Positions 9,589 to 21,500 of a stretch of 64,000 bases of DNA are shown one piece after another. A program made the position numbers and the translations under genes. Within the stretch, counting starts at the first letter, position 1, and the number at the start of each line of letters is the position of its first letter. The notes beneath the pieces were generated by a model. It saw nothing but the letters and a program-made list of their open reading frames with translations. It did no database searches and had not been told where the DNA came from. Location: contig NW_005195584.1 of NCBI RefSeq assembly GCF_000372725.1, positions 198,246-262,245 on the forward strand, written 5' to 3'. The stretch is from Emiliania huxleyi CCMP1516 (Eukaryota > Haptophyta > Isochrysidales > Noelaerhabdaceae).

Positions 9589-10176
9589 TCACTGGGTTCG
9601 AGAGATTGTGCGAGAGATTGTGGGAGAGAGCTTGCGTCGGAGTCGTTCCTCCGCTCCCACCTGTCGAGTGCAAGCTTCCAGTTCCTTGGAGTCGAGGTAC
9701 CAGACGCCGTCAACCTGCCCTGCGCCCTGAGCAAAGTCGAGGGCCATTTCCCTCTCGGCCCGAGCCTGGGCGGCAGCGGCCTGGCGCGTTGCATTCTTCT
9801 TTGCGTTTGACGGCTTCTTCTTACCGCCTCCATGGGTGCCCGCTCCATTGCCGCTCAAGTGCCCACGCGGGGCAGCAAGGGGCGCTAACTTGCTTGTCCG
9901 GAAACCTGCCTCCGAAGAGGCATCTGCGATTAAGTCAGCATGCACGCTCAGGGATGATGTCGTCGAGTGCACTCGTAGGGCACTCACTCGGGTGATCCCG
10001 CTTTGGTGGCTGAAGGACCCGATGGTCCTGTCACATTCGCGTTCCGAGTCGTGGGGGTAGAAGAATTCGAGTAGAAATCGAGTCAGCACTTCCTTGTAGT
10101 ACAGCGGACCGCCAGGCTCGCTGGCAGCATCCGCAGGGAGGCAGCATATGAGGCACCAGTTTTCTGGAGAGCTCAA
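9589..10176 (-). CDS. hypothetical ORF
   Basis: Frame of 195 residues with no recognised family. The N-terminal half has varied composition (SPENWCLICCLPADA, YYKEVLTRFLLEFFYPHD). The middle has a Lys/Asn-rich basic patch (GGGKKKPSNAKKNATRQ) and the tail ends in duplicated ISRT. It could be a small gene, an exon or a decayed transposon protein. It is kept only because composition and length exceed most neighbouring frames. Confidence 0.25.
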   Translation of the reverse strand: MSSPENWCLICCLPADAASEPGGPLYYKEVLTRFLLEFFYPHDSERECDRTIGSFSHQSGITRVSALRVHSTTSSLSVHADLIADASSEAGFRTSKLAPLAAPRGHLSGNGAGTHGGGKKKPSNAKKNATRQAAAAQARAEREMALDFAQGAGQVDGVWYLDSKELEACTRQVGAEERLRRKLSPTISRTISRTQ

Positions 10177-10179
10177 CAG

Positions 10180-10300
10180 CTGCAGCCGCGATGGCAGAGT
10201 CGGCCGCGGTTCGAGCGAGCAGCTTTTGGCTGCGGCCTGCGGGATCGAATCGCGGAAGGCTCATGCCCTCGCGGAGCGACGCGGGTCGCGCGGCGCGCGC
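10180..10300 (+). repeat. tRNA-derived SINE-like unit, copy 2
   Basis: TGGCAGAGTCGG at 10192-10203 fits the tRNA A-box consensus exactly, and GGATCGAATCG at 10242-10252 is one or two bases from a B box. The spacing of about 40 nt is typical of Pol III internal promoters. The 5' part (GCAGCCGCGATGGCAGAGT) resembles a Leu- or Ser-type tRNA. The 3' block GCCCTCGCGGAGCGACGCG is shared with copy 1. Confidence 0.55.
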
Positions 10301-10610
10301 GTGTGCGAAATGCGACAAAAGACGAAAGACGACAGGCGCCTGAGCGCTGTACGCCTGAACTTTTGTCGCCGCAATCGCCACCGTCGCTATCTTGACGAGC
10401 AGCGCGAGCGCGCTCGTCGGCGGCCAGCCGTCGCGGGCCGGGCCGAGCCCGGCCTCGACCGGCCGCGCCGCCGCAGCAGGCCGGGAGGCCCGAATGGCGG
10501 CCGACCAGCTGATAAGGACTCTGGTCTTTCCGAAGGAGAAAAAAGAAAGGCACGAGCGCAACTCCGGCACGTTGATTTGGTCGAAGAGAGATAGGAAGTG
10601 GTAGACGCCC

Positions 10611-10722
10611 GAGGGTGGGCGACGGCTAGCACCACACTCCTCTCCTTAAAATCACTGTGTGGTGGCGGCGTGCCGTCCTCCCATCCCTCCCTTCGGTTAC
10701 TGTTTTCTTTCTTTCTTTCTTT
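10611..10722 (+). repeat. dispersed TTTC-tailed repeat, copy 2
   Basis: Same block order as 7778-7897, ending in a CTTT tetranucleotide tail. It lies about 120 bases before the FEA1-like start codon and therefore in its promoter or 5' UTR. Confidence 0.75.
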
Positions 10723-10839
10723 GATTGTCAAAATGCGTGTCATGAGTCACCTTCGAGCTACCGCCGCGTGACCCCTGGGCGACCCCTGCGCCACCCAAAG
10801 GCCCACTCCGACGGCGGCGCCGAGCGTTCCGTTCTCCAA

Positions 10840-12318
10840 ATGGCGCGGATTGTCGCTGTTTTTCTCGCTCTCGGGCTCGTTGAGGGCAACGATTGGCCCA
10901 ACATCGCGGGCTACACCCCCGGCTCGGACGTGACCAAGCACGCCAACCTCGACCTCGACCAGCGGGCGCGGGCCTCGATTTCACCACACCACGCACCTGC
11001 CACGGCCTGTATATGTCAGCGTCACCGAGCCCGAGCCTCCTCCCCCTCCTCGCACCAGGCGCTGGTGCAGGCGCTCAAGGGCGGAACTCCGAACTGGGAA
11101 CTGGCGAACCACTCCTACGCCTTCGGCAATTTTTCGCTGTCGGGCAAGGCCCCCAACGGGCTCCGCACCATGAAGGGCTTCTCCACCGGCGCCGAGGGCA
11201 AGATGTACAACGGCAACAACTGCGCCGGCTGCCCGTACAAGACCTTCTCGGTCTTCTACGACTACTACGGCGACTTTGACTATGCGGACAAGTGGGTGAG
11301 CGCCGCCCTCGACGGCACCAACATGACCTTCAGCAGCGGGCGGCACGGCCCGAACGACTTCGCCACGCTCGGCGACGCCGCGCGGATCGAGGCGGTCAAG
11401 AAGGGGACGGCGTACATGAACGTGTGGATGTACGTGATCCGCGAGTTTGAGGACGCGATCGACGACTGCGAGACCTGCGTGAACGGTCTGAACTGCAACG
11501 AGTTCTCGGACTCGGACAGCCCTCAGTACAATGCGGTGCACGCGTGGGACGAGGGCGTCGCCTTCTACGCCGGCTCGCTCGAGGGCCCGAACGTGGGCGG
11601 CAGCTCGGCCGGCGAGATGGTTTACCGGCTCGCGGAGAAGCGGTGCGCCAACTTTGGCACCTGCGAGTCGGGGAGCACGGGGCTGTCGAACGTCAACAAA
11701 GAGTTGCTCGAGGACTTCATCGTGGGCGAAGCGCTCCTCATGAAGGGCCTCTGCCACGCCGTGCGCCCCATCGTCGACAGGATCATCAAGCAGATGACGG
11801 TGCCGCTCGTGCAGGGCTCGCTCCGCTACGCGTACAAGGTCGGCATGGCGCCGGAAGCCACCGATCGGTCGCAGAAGAACGCGGCGGAGGGCGCCGTCTT
11901 CACGGCGGCCGTGCTGCCCCTCGTCCACGAGTGCAACGTCGCCGCCGCCAAGACCATCAGCGACGAGATGAAGTTCGGCCTGTACGACCAGGGCGTCTTC
12001 CCCGACTTTGCGGCGGTCAAGGCCGCCTTCGAGAGCACCTACGACTGCCTCGGCATCACGTGCGCCGACGTGGGCGGCCTCTCGGATACCGGCGTGGCGA
12101 CGGCCTGCCAGGATGCCGTTCCCGACGGAGACGACGACGACGACGGCGGCAACACCGGCGCCATCATCGGGGCTGTCATCGGCGGGGTCGCACTTGGCGT
12201 GCTCATTGGCGCCGTCATCTTCCTTCGCTGCCGCAAGGCCAGGCTCGCCAGTCCGGTCCCGGTCGACATGATGGCGCCGAAGGAGGGCAGCTCCGAGCTG
12301 GGCTGCGAGCAAGCCTGA
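10840..12318 (+). CDS. FEA1/ISIP2-like low-iron-type membrane protein
   Basis: Frame of 492 residues. It starts with a signal peptide (MARIVAVFLALGLVEG). The lumenal or extracellular part has paired cysteines (NNCAGC, DDCETC, CANFGTC) and family-like blocks: AWDEGVAFYAGSLEG, MVYRLAEKRC, MTVPLVQGSLRYAYKV and AAVLPLVHECN. These resemble the algal FEA1 / low-iron-inducible domain also found in ISIP2A-type proteins. After an Asp-rich linker (DGDDDDDGG) a single membrane span (AIIGAVIGGVALGVLIGAVI) leads to a short basic tail, giving type I topology. The likely role is iron binding or uptake at the cell surface. Residues about 42-74 (10963-11057) read like translated intron yet stay open, so the start of the mature domain is uncertain. 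Confidence 0.6.
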   Translation: MARIVAVFLALGLVEGNDWPNIAGYTPGSDVTKHANLDLDQRARASISPHHAPATACICQRHRARASSPSSHQALVQALKGGTPNWELANHSYAFGNFSLSGKAPNGLRTMKGFSTGAEGKMYNGNNCAGCPYKTFSVFYDYYGDFDYADKWVSAALDGTNMTFSSGRHGPNDFATLGDAARIEAVKKGTAYMNVWMYVIREFEDAIDDCETCVNGLNCNEFSDSDSPQYNAVHAWDEGVAFYAGSLEGPNVGGSSAGEMVYRLAEKRCANFGTCESGSTGLSNVNKELLEDFIVGEALLMKGLCHAVRPIVDRIIKQMTVPLVQGSLRYAYKVGMAPEATDRSQKNAAEGAVFTAAVLPLVHECNVAAAKTISDEMKFGLYDQGVFPDFAAVKAAFESTYDCLGITCADVGGLSDTGVATACQDAVPDGDDDDDGGNTGAIIGAVIGGVALGVLIGAVIFLRCRKARLASPVPVDMMAPKEGSSELGCEQA

Positions 12319-12765
12319 GCGTGCCGTCTGCGGCGACGGAACCGCCGCGCTGCGCGGCTGCATGTCTGGAGCCTCGGCCTCTTTCTGTTTGGACTGTGTT
12401 CTCCCGCCTTGGTTGTGTTGAATAGCACGCGTCTGGCCGAAGGCTCATCCAGCCATATCTCGTGGTGTGTGCACTGCACAGTGTGGTTTCTTTATCTACA
12501 TCGATGTAGGTCACGAGAGGCCCCGCCGTGCAGGGCGCTACGGGCTCCGAGTCTGGTGTCCTCTTGAGGAGATGTTAGTTAGATGGATGTTGTAGAGCCG
12601 TAAAGCGTAATGGCTAAAGCAGTAGTGCGTAGAGCATCTGCGGCATGAGATACTTTCTCGTTTAAACCTGAGACTAGAGTTCATTTACTCTGATTGCCAC
12701 GCGGTAGCACTAAAAAAATCTCATCAGGCAGACACAACGTGTACGTAAATGGTAAAGCACCCCCC
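12319..12765. other. convergent 3' intergenic region
   Basis: Short 3' region between the FEA1-like gene (plus) and VPS13 (minus). Apart from a TGCACTGCACAGTG near-palindrome no structure stands out. No polyadenylation signal is obvious. Confidence 0.5.
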
Positions 12766-15502
12766 TCACCTACGCCTCGTTGCAGTCGCCCCCACGACCA
12801 GCTCCGCAAGGCCCGAGGCGAGGGTGTGGCAGTACTCGACGCTGGCCAGGGGCACGCGTACCGCGTTCCCGCCCTCGCCCCGCGGCTCACCAGCGCGCAA
12901 TTCTGGGGAGCAAAGCACCACGGCCGGCCCCGCCGCGTCGAAGCTGAGCTCGGTCAGATCGCGCAGCGCCACCTGCCACTCCAGGCGGAGCCCGGTGACC
13001 GCCTGCGCCGCCTGGCCGCCGCCGCCGCCAGCGTGCGGCAGGTGGACGAGCATCAGCCTCTCCACAGAGACGAGCAGCAGCGCCTCGGCCGGCCCACGCG
13101 GCGCGCACAGCGCGCAGCAGACGAGCGGCTCGGCTGCGTACCGGCCGCCCTCGACGGCCTGCGCTGCGCCCCAGCCGGCGGCGTCGACGGCGTCGTAGCG
13201 CCGGATGGCCGCCGCCGGCCCGTAGAGCATGCGCGGCAGCCGGAGCCGCTCGCAGGCGCCCCCTGCGCCCTCTGGCCGGCCCGTGTTCTTTATTCCCTCG
13301 GACACCTTGGCGCCGAGCTCGAGCATGCCCGCCGTCGGCTTGAGCGCCACGCCGGCGAGCCCTTTGCCGAGGCCGCGCGCAAAACCCGACACGCCGCCGC
13401 CGTCGCGTGCGCCGCGCATCGGCGCCGCGACGATGCCGGTCAGGCCGTGAAAGAGACCACGGGACAGCCCGACACCGCCCTGCGCTATGCCCTGGGCGAT
13501 GTTGCGCGCGGGAGCGACCGGCGCATAATCGCCGCCGCCGTTGAGCGTGCCCGATCTCGCGACGTGGAGCACGATCCGGTGGAGCTGGCGCAGCGTCTCG
13601 GCCTTGTAGTGCGAGCCGAGCTGCCGCTGCAGGCGCGCGCGCTCCAGAAAGATGTGGCGCCGCTCAAAGGGGCGCAGCCGGAGCGGCAGCCCGTCAAAGT
13701 TGGGCAGCGAAAGAGGCAGCCGCACCCCGCTCCGCGCCTGCCGCGCCACAACGGATGGCAGCCGCCGGTGCGAGACGCTCAGCCGCGCCTCGGCCATCGA
13801 CAGCTCATCAACGTACCACGGCCGCTTGCGTGCCGTCGCAGGAGGAGGCAGCGCGACAGCGCCGAGCGCCGGCTCCGCCGCCGCGCCCTCGCCGAGGCCA
13901 GCCTCGCCCGCCGCCGCCGCAACCGCCGCGCTCAGCCGCGCGCCAAACCCGTGCACTGCGCCGAGAAACGCCTCCTCAATCTGCAGCTGCGTGTCGCTCA
14001 GCGAGATTGTGAGCTCGCGGATCCGCTTCTCCGTCCGCCGGCGCGAGACGTTGAGCTGCAGCCAGCCCGGCGCCGCCTCGGCGGCCGCCTCGCCGAGCAA
14101 GACGGTCGTCAGCCCGGCGCGCGGCAGCTGGTTGTCGAGCTGCAGCCGCGTCACCAGCAGCTGCCACTCGAGCTCAGTCGCCGACTGCATCGCCGAGATC
14201 ACGATGGGAGCCGCGCGCGCATACGCCAGCTCGGAGCGGCGGCCGCGGACGTCGACCAGCGAGAGGCCGGCGGAGGCGATGAGGAAAGAGAGGGAGAGCG
14301 AGAGCTCGGCAGAGCGCGCCGCGTCAGTCGGCAGCCGCGGCGAGATCCGGAGGGCGCGGTGCGACTCGCCGAGAGACGTGACCGTCCAGAAGCGGGGCGG
14401 CGCGCCGTGTGCCACCGGCTCGCCGAGTGCGTCCACCGCAATCTCATACTGCTCGAGCGCTCCAGCATCGCCGAGCGGCGAGAGCAGCAGCACGCGCTCG
14501 CCGAGCGGCTCGTCCCACGCGTACGGCAAAGTGCCGCGCGCCGGCGCGAGGTGCTGCCGCTCACACCCCTTCTGCCGGACGGCGAGGGGGGCGCCGCACT
14601 CGTTGTGCAGCACGTAAGGCGGCACCCCCGCCGCGTCGAGGCAGACGAGCAGCCCGGCGTCGCTTTCCTCGACGAGCACGTCCACCAGCAGGCCGGGCCG
14701 GCCGGGCACGCCCACCACCAAGTCGTCTCGCGAGGGCTCGAGGGCGAATGCGCCGCTCCACGCGGCGCCGACCCCGCCGGTCGCGCCCGCCGTCGGCAGC
14801 GGGGGTGTGCCGCCGTCCGTGGCGACGTGTGCGAGGCGGAGCATGCGCTCGGCCGACGGCGTGCCACGCCAGTGGAGCGGCTGCGGCTCCAGCTGGCCCG
14901 CCGGCAGAACGAAGGGCGGGACAGCGGGCGGCAGCAGGCTGGGCCTCGCCGACGGGGAGAGCGCGATCGAGATGCCCGTCCGGTTCACGAGCCGGTAGCG
15001 TGGCCGCAGCACGAGCAGCCGGCTGCGCGCCGCGTCGTTGGGCGGCGCCAGCTGCTCGGCGGCGAGCTCGTATGGGCCGAGGGCCACGCAGCTTGAGCTC
15101 CCCGTCTCGCACTGGATCGCCTTGCTCCAGACGCGCTCGCCCGGCCCGACGGCGGCTGCGGCGGGGCCTGCCAGCGCTCGAGGGAGTCCGAGAGAGATGC
15201 GGTGCGCAGGCAGCAGAAGGGGGGTTGCGTCGCCGCCAGCTGCGGCGCTGCCTGCCGCCGCGTGTGCTCCATCGCTGCCCCCCTCCTCCCCATCCGCCTC
15301 GCTCTCCTCGTCCTCGCTCTCCTCGCCCTCGCTCTCCTCGCTCTCCGCGAGCCCTGCTGTGTCCTCGCGGTGGGCAGCCACACCCGCCTCCTCGGCCCCC
15401 TGGCCGGAAGCATCCGCACCCGACAGGGGTAGTGGAGGCGGCGGAGGCGGCGGCTGGGCTGGCAAGGGCGGTGGCGGCGGCGGAGCAGCGTGTGGCGGCG
15501 GC

Positions 15503-15547
<45 letters not shown>

Positions 15548-18500
15548 TGGTGGTCGGCACCGCCCCTTCTAGAGCGCGCGAAGCTCTTCGTCCGAGCCGA
15601 GAGGCTCGACGCACGGCTCAGCAGCTTGCCGCGGGCAGAGGACGGCGGCGCGGCGGCCGCGTGCTGCGAGGCAGCGGATCGCGCCGCGGCCGTGGCTGAT
15701 GCCGTGGTGGAGAGCCTCGAGGTGGTCGCGGCACGGCCGAGGGCCGGGCCAAGCCTCCTCGCGTTGTCCATCGCGGTGGCTGTCGAAGCTAAGCCCGCCG
15801 CGGGAGCGCTCTGCTCCGCCTCCACGCAAGCGAGGCCATCGCTCGGGCTCTCACCAAACGAAGTGCGGCCCGTGCGCGGATTGCGAGCCTTGGCCATGCC
15901 GCGAGGCCGCCGCACGCGGTAGCTGAGCGGCAGTCCCGTCTCGTTGACGAGCCACAGCGGCGCCGAGAGGCGCAGGCAGAGCACGGTCCGCTCGGAGCCG
16001 GCGCCTTGCCGCTCGATGTGGATCGCGGCGGGCCGGCCGTGAGGGTCGTCGAGCGAGCAGCTCGACGCCACGAGAGGCTTCCAGCCGGAAGCGGCGCCGG
16101 CGTGGTCTGTGGCGTACTCGGCGACGACGGGGCCCCACCGCCGCCCCATCCGCAGCCGCAATTGCAGCAGCTCCCCGCGCGGAAGGAAGGACGCAGCCGA
16201 GGAGCCCCCGGCGGGCAGAGTGCCCGCCGCGGTGGCGGGCACGAGGACGGCAGGGCTGACGAGGACGTACTGCACGGGGTACGGCAGCGCGCTCTCAAGG
16301 GCGAGTGCGGGCTGCAGCACCACCACCGTGCGGAGCGGCGGCTGAGCCGACAAGCTGTGCGCGCCGGCGAGGGCGAGCGCTGGCCGACTCGCCACCCGCA
16401 CCGCCACCTCGTAGGAACCGGCACCGTCTCGGCGCGCCGCCGCCATCCGATGGACCACCGAGCTGGCAGCCTCGGCCTCGTGGCTGGCAGCATCGTCCGC
16501 CTCGCTGGTGCCAGCCTCCTCGAGGGCAGACTCGGCGTCGTCCTCGCCGCCCACCAGCCGTCGAAGCTCTTGCAGCGCCGCCTCGGGCAGCAAGCCCGCG
16601 AGCGCCTCCCCAAACTCACCTGTGGCACACAAGGGGAGGGGGGGGGGGGGGTTAGTCGTCTCTCCAACGGCGACGTCCCCGGCGTGTGGCAAGCACCGAG
16701 CGGACAGTTGGCGCGCAGAAGCCACAGAGCGCCGCCGGCGGTCTCCACCACCAACGGCACGCCGGACTGCTGCGCGGTCACCGGACCAGAGGCAGCGGCG
16801 AGGTGCACGCCTCGCACGTCGGCCCAGTAAGCGCGCAGCGCCGGCTGGCTGCTTGCTGCCGGTTCAAAGGCAAGCCGCACGTCAGTGAGGTGGAGTGTGC
16901 CTCTGGCGGCGCCGCCCGAGGCGCCGTCCACCTCGAGGCTGGCGGCACAGCTGTGCAGCACCGCCTCGCCAGGCTGGAGGCCGACCCGAGCTGTGAGCCG
17001 CGCGCTCGGCGGCGGGTACGCTGTGGACGCCAGCTGCGGGTGGGAGTGCGCCAGGTGTCGCAGCAGACCGTGTAGCGCGCGGTCGCGCGAGGCGAAGCCG
17101 CAAAGCAGCAGGACGCGAGGGGCGGCCGCCGTGGCGCGTGGCGCGGAGCCGCCCGGCGGGCCAGCGCTGTGGCAAATCGCTATGGCCGGCCTGCGGGAGA
17201 GGGGCGTCTGCGCCTTTTGAATTGCGGTCAGCTTGCCGAGCGGAATCAGCTCTCGCATGTCGCGCCCTCCGCGCGAGGCAAAGGCCAGGGCGGTGGTCGT
17301 CAGGTGGAGCGTGCCGTGCAGCCGCCGGAGGCCGTTTGGGTTGTTCGGGTCGTTGGCCGGTAGCGCGCACCGCCAGCTCTCGATGAGCGCCTCGGAGGCC
17401 GCGAGATGCGGAAACTGAAGCAGGAGCCGCCCGAGCGTTCGCGCCGCCTCCCCTTCCCGCGAGCACGAGGCGAGCCAGAAGGACGCTGTCTCGGAGGGCC
17501 ACTCGTACGCACTCCCGTCGGGATCGCTCTCGCCCGCGCCCTCACCCGAGCGAGCACGCCCCTCGCTCGAATGGGCCGGCCGCACCCGCACGCGCGCCGA
17601 CATCAGATGCGGCGGGACCGGGATCGACCCGCCGGGAGACACCACGCCGAGAGACACGTGCGTGTCCGCCGCCGCGTCAAGCGAGTCGCCTCCGATTGCA
17701 GCGGCTAGTGCTGTTGCTGATTCGGCAGCTGGTTCTGGCAGCGGCGGCGGCGGCGGCGGCGGCGGAAGCGTGAGGATCTCGACAGCGAGCGGCTCCGGCG
17801 AAGAATTTGAGAGCTCGGTGTGCGAACGGACTTGGAGGCTGAAGCCAACGGCGCCGTCTGTAGCGAGGAGCAGTGGCCGGCTCACGCAATACACGTACAG
17901 CGGCGAATGGCGCGCGCCGTCGGGCGGCGGCACGGCACAGAGGGCCCAGGAGCCCGAGCGGGCGAGCGGCAAGGGCGGCAGTCGGTGCCAGGACCCGGCC
18001 GCGCCTTGCACCTCGAGGCTCAAGTGCAGGCGCTGGAGCGGCCGCGCGTCGCGGGCTGACGCAGGACTCGAAGGAAGCTCGAGCTCGGTACTGCCCGCAG
18101 ATGGCAGCTCCGCCCCGGACTGCTCCACGGGGGTTGATACCCCCTTGCCCTTCCCCTGCCTCTCTTGCAACCCATAGCGAAGCCGTGCGCCGCAAGCGTT
18201 TTGTAGCCGCAATAGTACTGGTGGCGCGGCGAGGCGGCTGGCGGCGGCAGCCGAGGGCGCGGCGAGCGTGCGCAGCAATGCGACGCGCCCGTCGAGCAGC
18301 GAGGTGAGCATCGTGTCCGAGAGGCTCGCCTCGAGTGCCGACCCGTCCGCGTGGGCAGACCACTTGCCCGGAACAAAGACGGAGCCGCCTCGCTGCGCTC
18401 GCTGCTGCCGAGCCGTGAGCGCGACATCCCACGGCTCGAGCAGCGGCTCAAACGCGGCCGCGCTGGCGCTGTAGACGGAAACCTCGAGGCGCGCGTTGAC

Positions 18501-21500
18501 TTGCACCTCCGCCGCCACCGAGCCAGAGGCGTGCCGCGCCGCGTGGAGCAGCGGGGCGCCCGCCGCCGCGCCCTCGAGCCGTGCGGCACACAAGGGCTGG
18601 TCGCGGCCGCGCGCAGAGTAGAGTTGTGCCTGCACGTGGCGCAGCAGCCGCACCTCCAGCGAGAGGGAGTTCCTGCTCGCGAGAGGCGCGAGCTGACGGT
18701 GTGGCAGGGATGCGGGCTCGGCTCCGGCTCCGGTGCCCGTCGGGGCCGCAGGCGTGTCGGCCAAGCTCGGGGCGAATTCCTCGCTCAGATCCCGAAGCAG
18801 GCGGAGCTGCAGCGCGTCAATCTCCAGTTCGAGTGGCGACGACACCTGAACCTGCACCGCCGCTTGCACCCCGTCCGCCGCGGCCAACGATGAAGGTGCG
18901 GTGGCGGCGTGTGCCTCTGCCGCCACCGAAGGGGACGGAGCCGGCCTCGTGCTAGCCTGGACGCTCACCTCGAACGGTGAGATGAGCGGCAGCTCCTCCT
19001 CGAGTCCTCCGCGCGCAGCAAATGTGGTCGTCGCGCTGTGCGACAGATCGAGTGTGAGCTGGACCTGTGAGCCCTCGGACCCCTCGGAGAGTGGCATGGC
19101 CAGGTAGGTCGCAGCCGCCCTCAAGCGGATGCGCGCCCCTCGCCTCTCGCCTTGAGCCTCCGCGGGGTCAAACCTGACACTGCTCGGCGGCAATGACGCG
19201 GGAAGCAGCCACACCTGCACCACGGCCGGCTCGAGCTGAATTTGCAACGCTGTCGAAGCAGGAGCGGGCCCCTGAAGCTCCTGTGAGGAGAGGCGCGGCG
19301 GCGGCTGCGGCGGCTGCGGCGGCTGCGAATATGACTGGAAAGCTGCCGCTATGCTCGAGAGCTGGGCGACTGCCTCCGGCGAGAGGGTTGCATCGAGAGG
19401 CGCGATGCGAATCGCAACCAGCGGAATCGCACTCGCGTCGGATGGGGCGGTCCGTTCGACGACGAGCAACTCGTTCCCTTTGACCGTGGGCGACGTCTCT
19501 GTGCCCGCTGAGGTGGTGGTGGCGATGAGCGGTGGGCTGTCGCTCTCTCCTGCCCACAATTTAGCGTCTCCCACTGACGCGCGCAGGCAAGCGAGATCGC
19601 GCTCTGCGCCGCCGCAGCTCATCCCGAGGTGGTCCAGGCGGAGCGTGGAGGCGTCCAGATCGCCACCGCAGGAGACACGAACGACAACCGCGCTGACATG
19701 TGCTGCAACAGCAAAGGCGGGTGGGCCCGGCTCCAGCTTTGGCCGAAGAACTTCGAGACGCGAAGCGTCGTCAGCGCCCGCGCAGAGGGCAAGCAAACTG
19801 TGCGGCTCAAGTGAGAGGGTCGCTGGGTGGTTGGAAAGCAGGCCCGCTCGCAGCACCTTGCGCCCCACGGCCACGGCAAGTTCGAGTCGCGGCAGCTCGA
19901 AGAGAGGTCTCGCCTGCAAAGCATCGACGGCCGCGAGCGACTCGCGTTCCTTCTCCGAGGGCGACTCTGCCGCGCTCAAACCCTGTGCTGCGCGCGGGCT
20001 CTCCCATGCTGCAATCCCAAACGCGTCAGCAGCTGCTGCCACGTCGTCTGGCGGCTCCAGAGCGGGGAGGAGGGTCGCAGCAACCGTTGAAGCGCCCAGC
20101 AAAAGCTCCACCGCGCCGTCGGGCTCTTTCGACGCGTGAGCCTCGCTCGCCGGAAGGAGGCGGATGGCGGTGGCTTCAAGGGAGAGACGCAAAGCAGCGC
20201 GCACAGCCCGCTCTGCTGGAAGCGGGAGTGGCGGCGGCGGCGGCGGCGGTGGCGGGAGCACGCCCATGGCGCGGAGCTCGACCATGAAATCGAGGCCCGC
20301 GGCATGCAAACGCTCGATTCCGTCGACGGTGCCACCTGGTGGCCGCATCACCATCGGCTGCGTGGTAAGCTGGAGCTGGCTGGGACCGCGCCAGGTAATC
20401 GCAAACGCCGGCTCGCCTGCCCGACTCGCCGTGCGCATGAGAGACCGCTCCAGCCTCTGCGCGCCATCCGCCGTAGCGACTGCTTGCACCTCCAGCATCC
20501 CGATAGAGACGTGCAGCCCGGCAGCCACATCGCCTTCTGCAACGGTGGGCGGGTGTGTGACGCACAGCGAAGTGAGGCGAAGCTCGATGAGATCTGCCGC
20601 ATCGTCGCTCAGCGCGAGGGAGACCGGCCCGCCCTCCACGCGGGCTCCGGCCAGGCTAGCCCCGCAAAGCGCGTCGAGCACGGCTGGCGGAGGAGATGCC
20701 ACGGGCGGGGCGAGGGCCACCTCGTCGGCCTCGGCAGCGGCCGCCGCCGCTAGCGCTGCCCCCAGCTCCCGCGACAGCGCATCCATGTCCGAGTGGAGAG
20801 TCCACAGCGTGGGAAGCAGCGAACGGCCCACTGGTAGACACACCGACACGGCGCCAAACACCAGCCGCGGGGGCGACGCGAGGGCGAGACGTAGCAACGA
20901 TGGTGCGCCGCCCTCCACCGTGGGAGCTGGCGCGACGCTCACGCGCACCGTCGCCTCGGCTGCCCGCGCGGCTTCCTGCGCTGCTGCGAGCATCGTCTCG
21001 CCGCCATACTCCTGTTGCTGCGCCGGCTCGAGCGCCACCAAGGCGCCGGCTCCGACGAGCTGCGGGGCGGTTACGGCCACGCGCACAAGAGAGACTCGCG
21101 CTTCGATAGCTGCGCCCACGCGCGGCCCCGCCTTGGCGCCAACGCCGCCAATCTGCGGCTCGAGTGGCGCACCGCTCACCGCGAGGCTGAGCGGCCCCGC
21201 CTCGAGCTGCAGCAACTGCTGCGCGCTCGACTCGAGGACCAACCTCGCGCCATCTAACCGCGCCTCAAACTCGAGCCGTGCGGCCGCGGCGGTGAGCGCT
21301 GGGAGCAACCGCCTGGGCGGAGGCGCGGGTCCAGCGAGCGCCGCCGCCTCCATGCTGCGAAGCGCCTCGCCCTGATGGCTCTGTTGCCGCAAGGCGTGGC
21401 GCAAAGCCTTGCGACCCGTCCTGCGGTCGGCGGCGGCGAGGTTGACCGCGATGGTGGCGGCGGCGATCGCCTCGGGCGTGACGCACAGCTCGGCGTGCGA

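Larger units (their letters stand above)
9403..10839. other. intergenic with one weak ORF and two repeats
   Basis: Contains the weak minus-strand ORF at 9589-10176, a SINE-like unit at 10180-10300 and a TTTC-tailed repeat at 10611-10722. Nothing else is recognised. Confidence 0.5.

Noticed and set aside
10981..12363. Minus-strand 460-codon frame opposite the FEA1-like gene
   Set aside because: Codon-mirror shadow; His/Val/Ala/Arg-rich with no domain.
12694..15096. Long plus-strand frame of 800 codons
   Set aside because: It is the antisense of VPS13 exon 4, is Arg/Ala/Pro-rich and has no family match. High GC leaves the opposite strand open.
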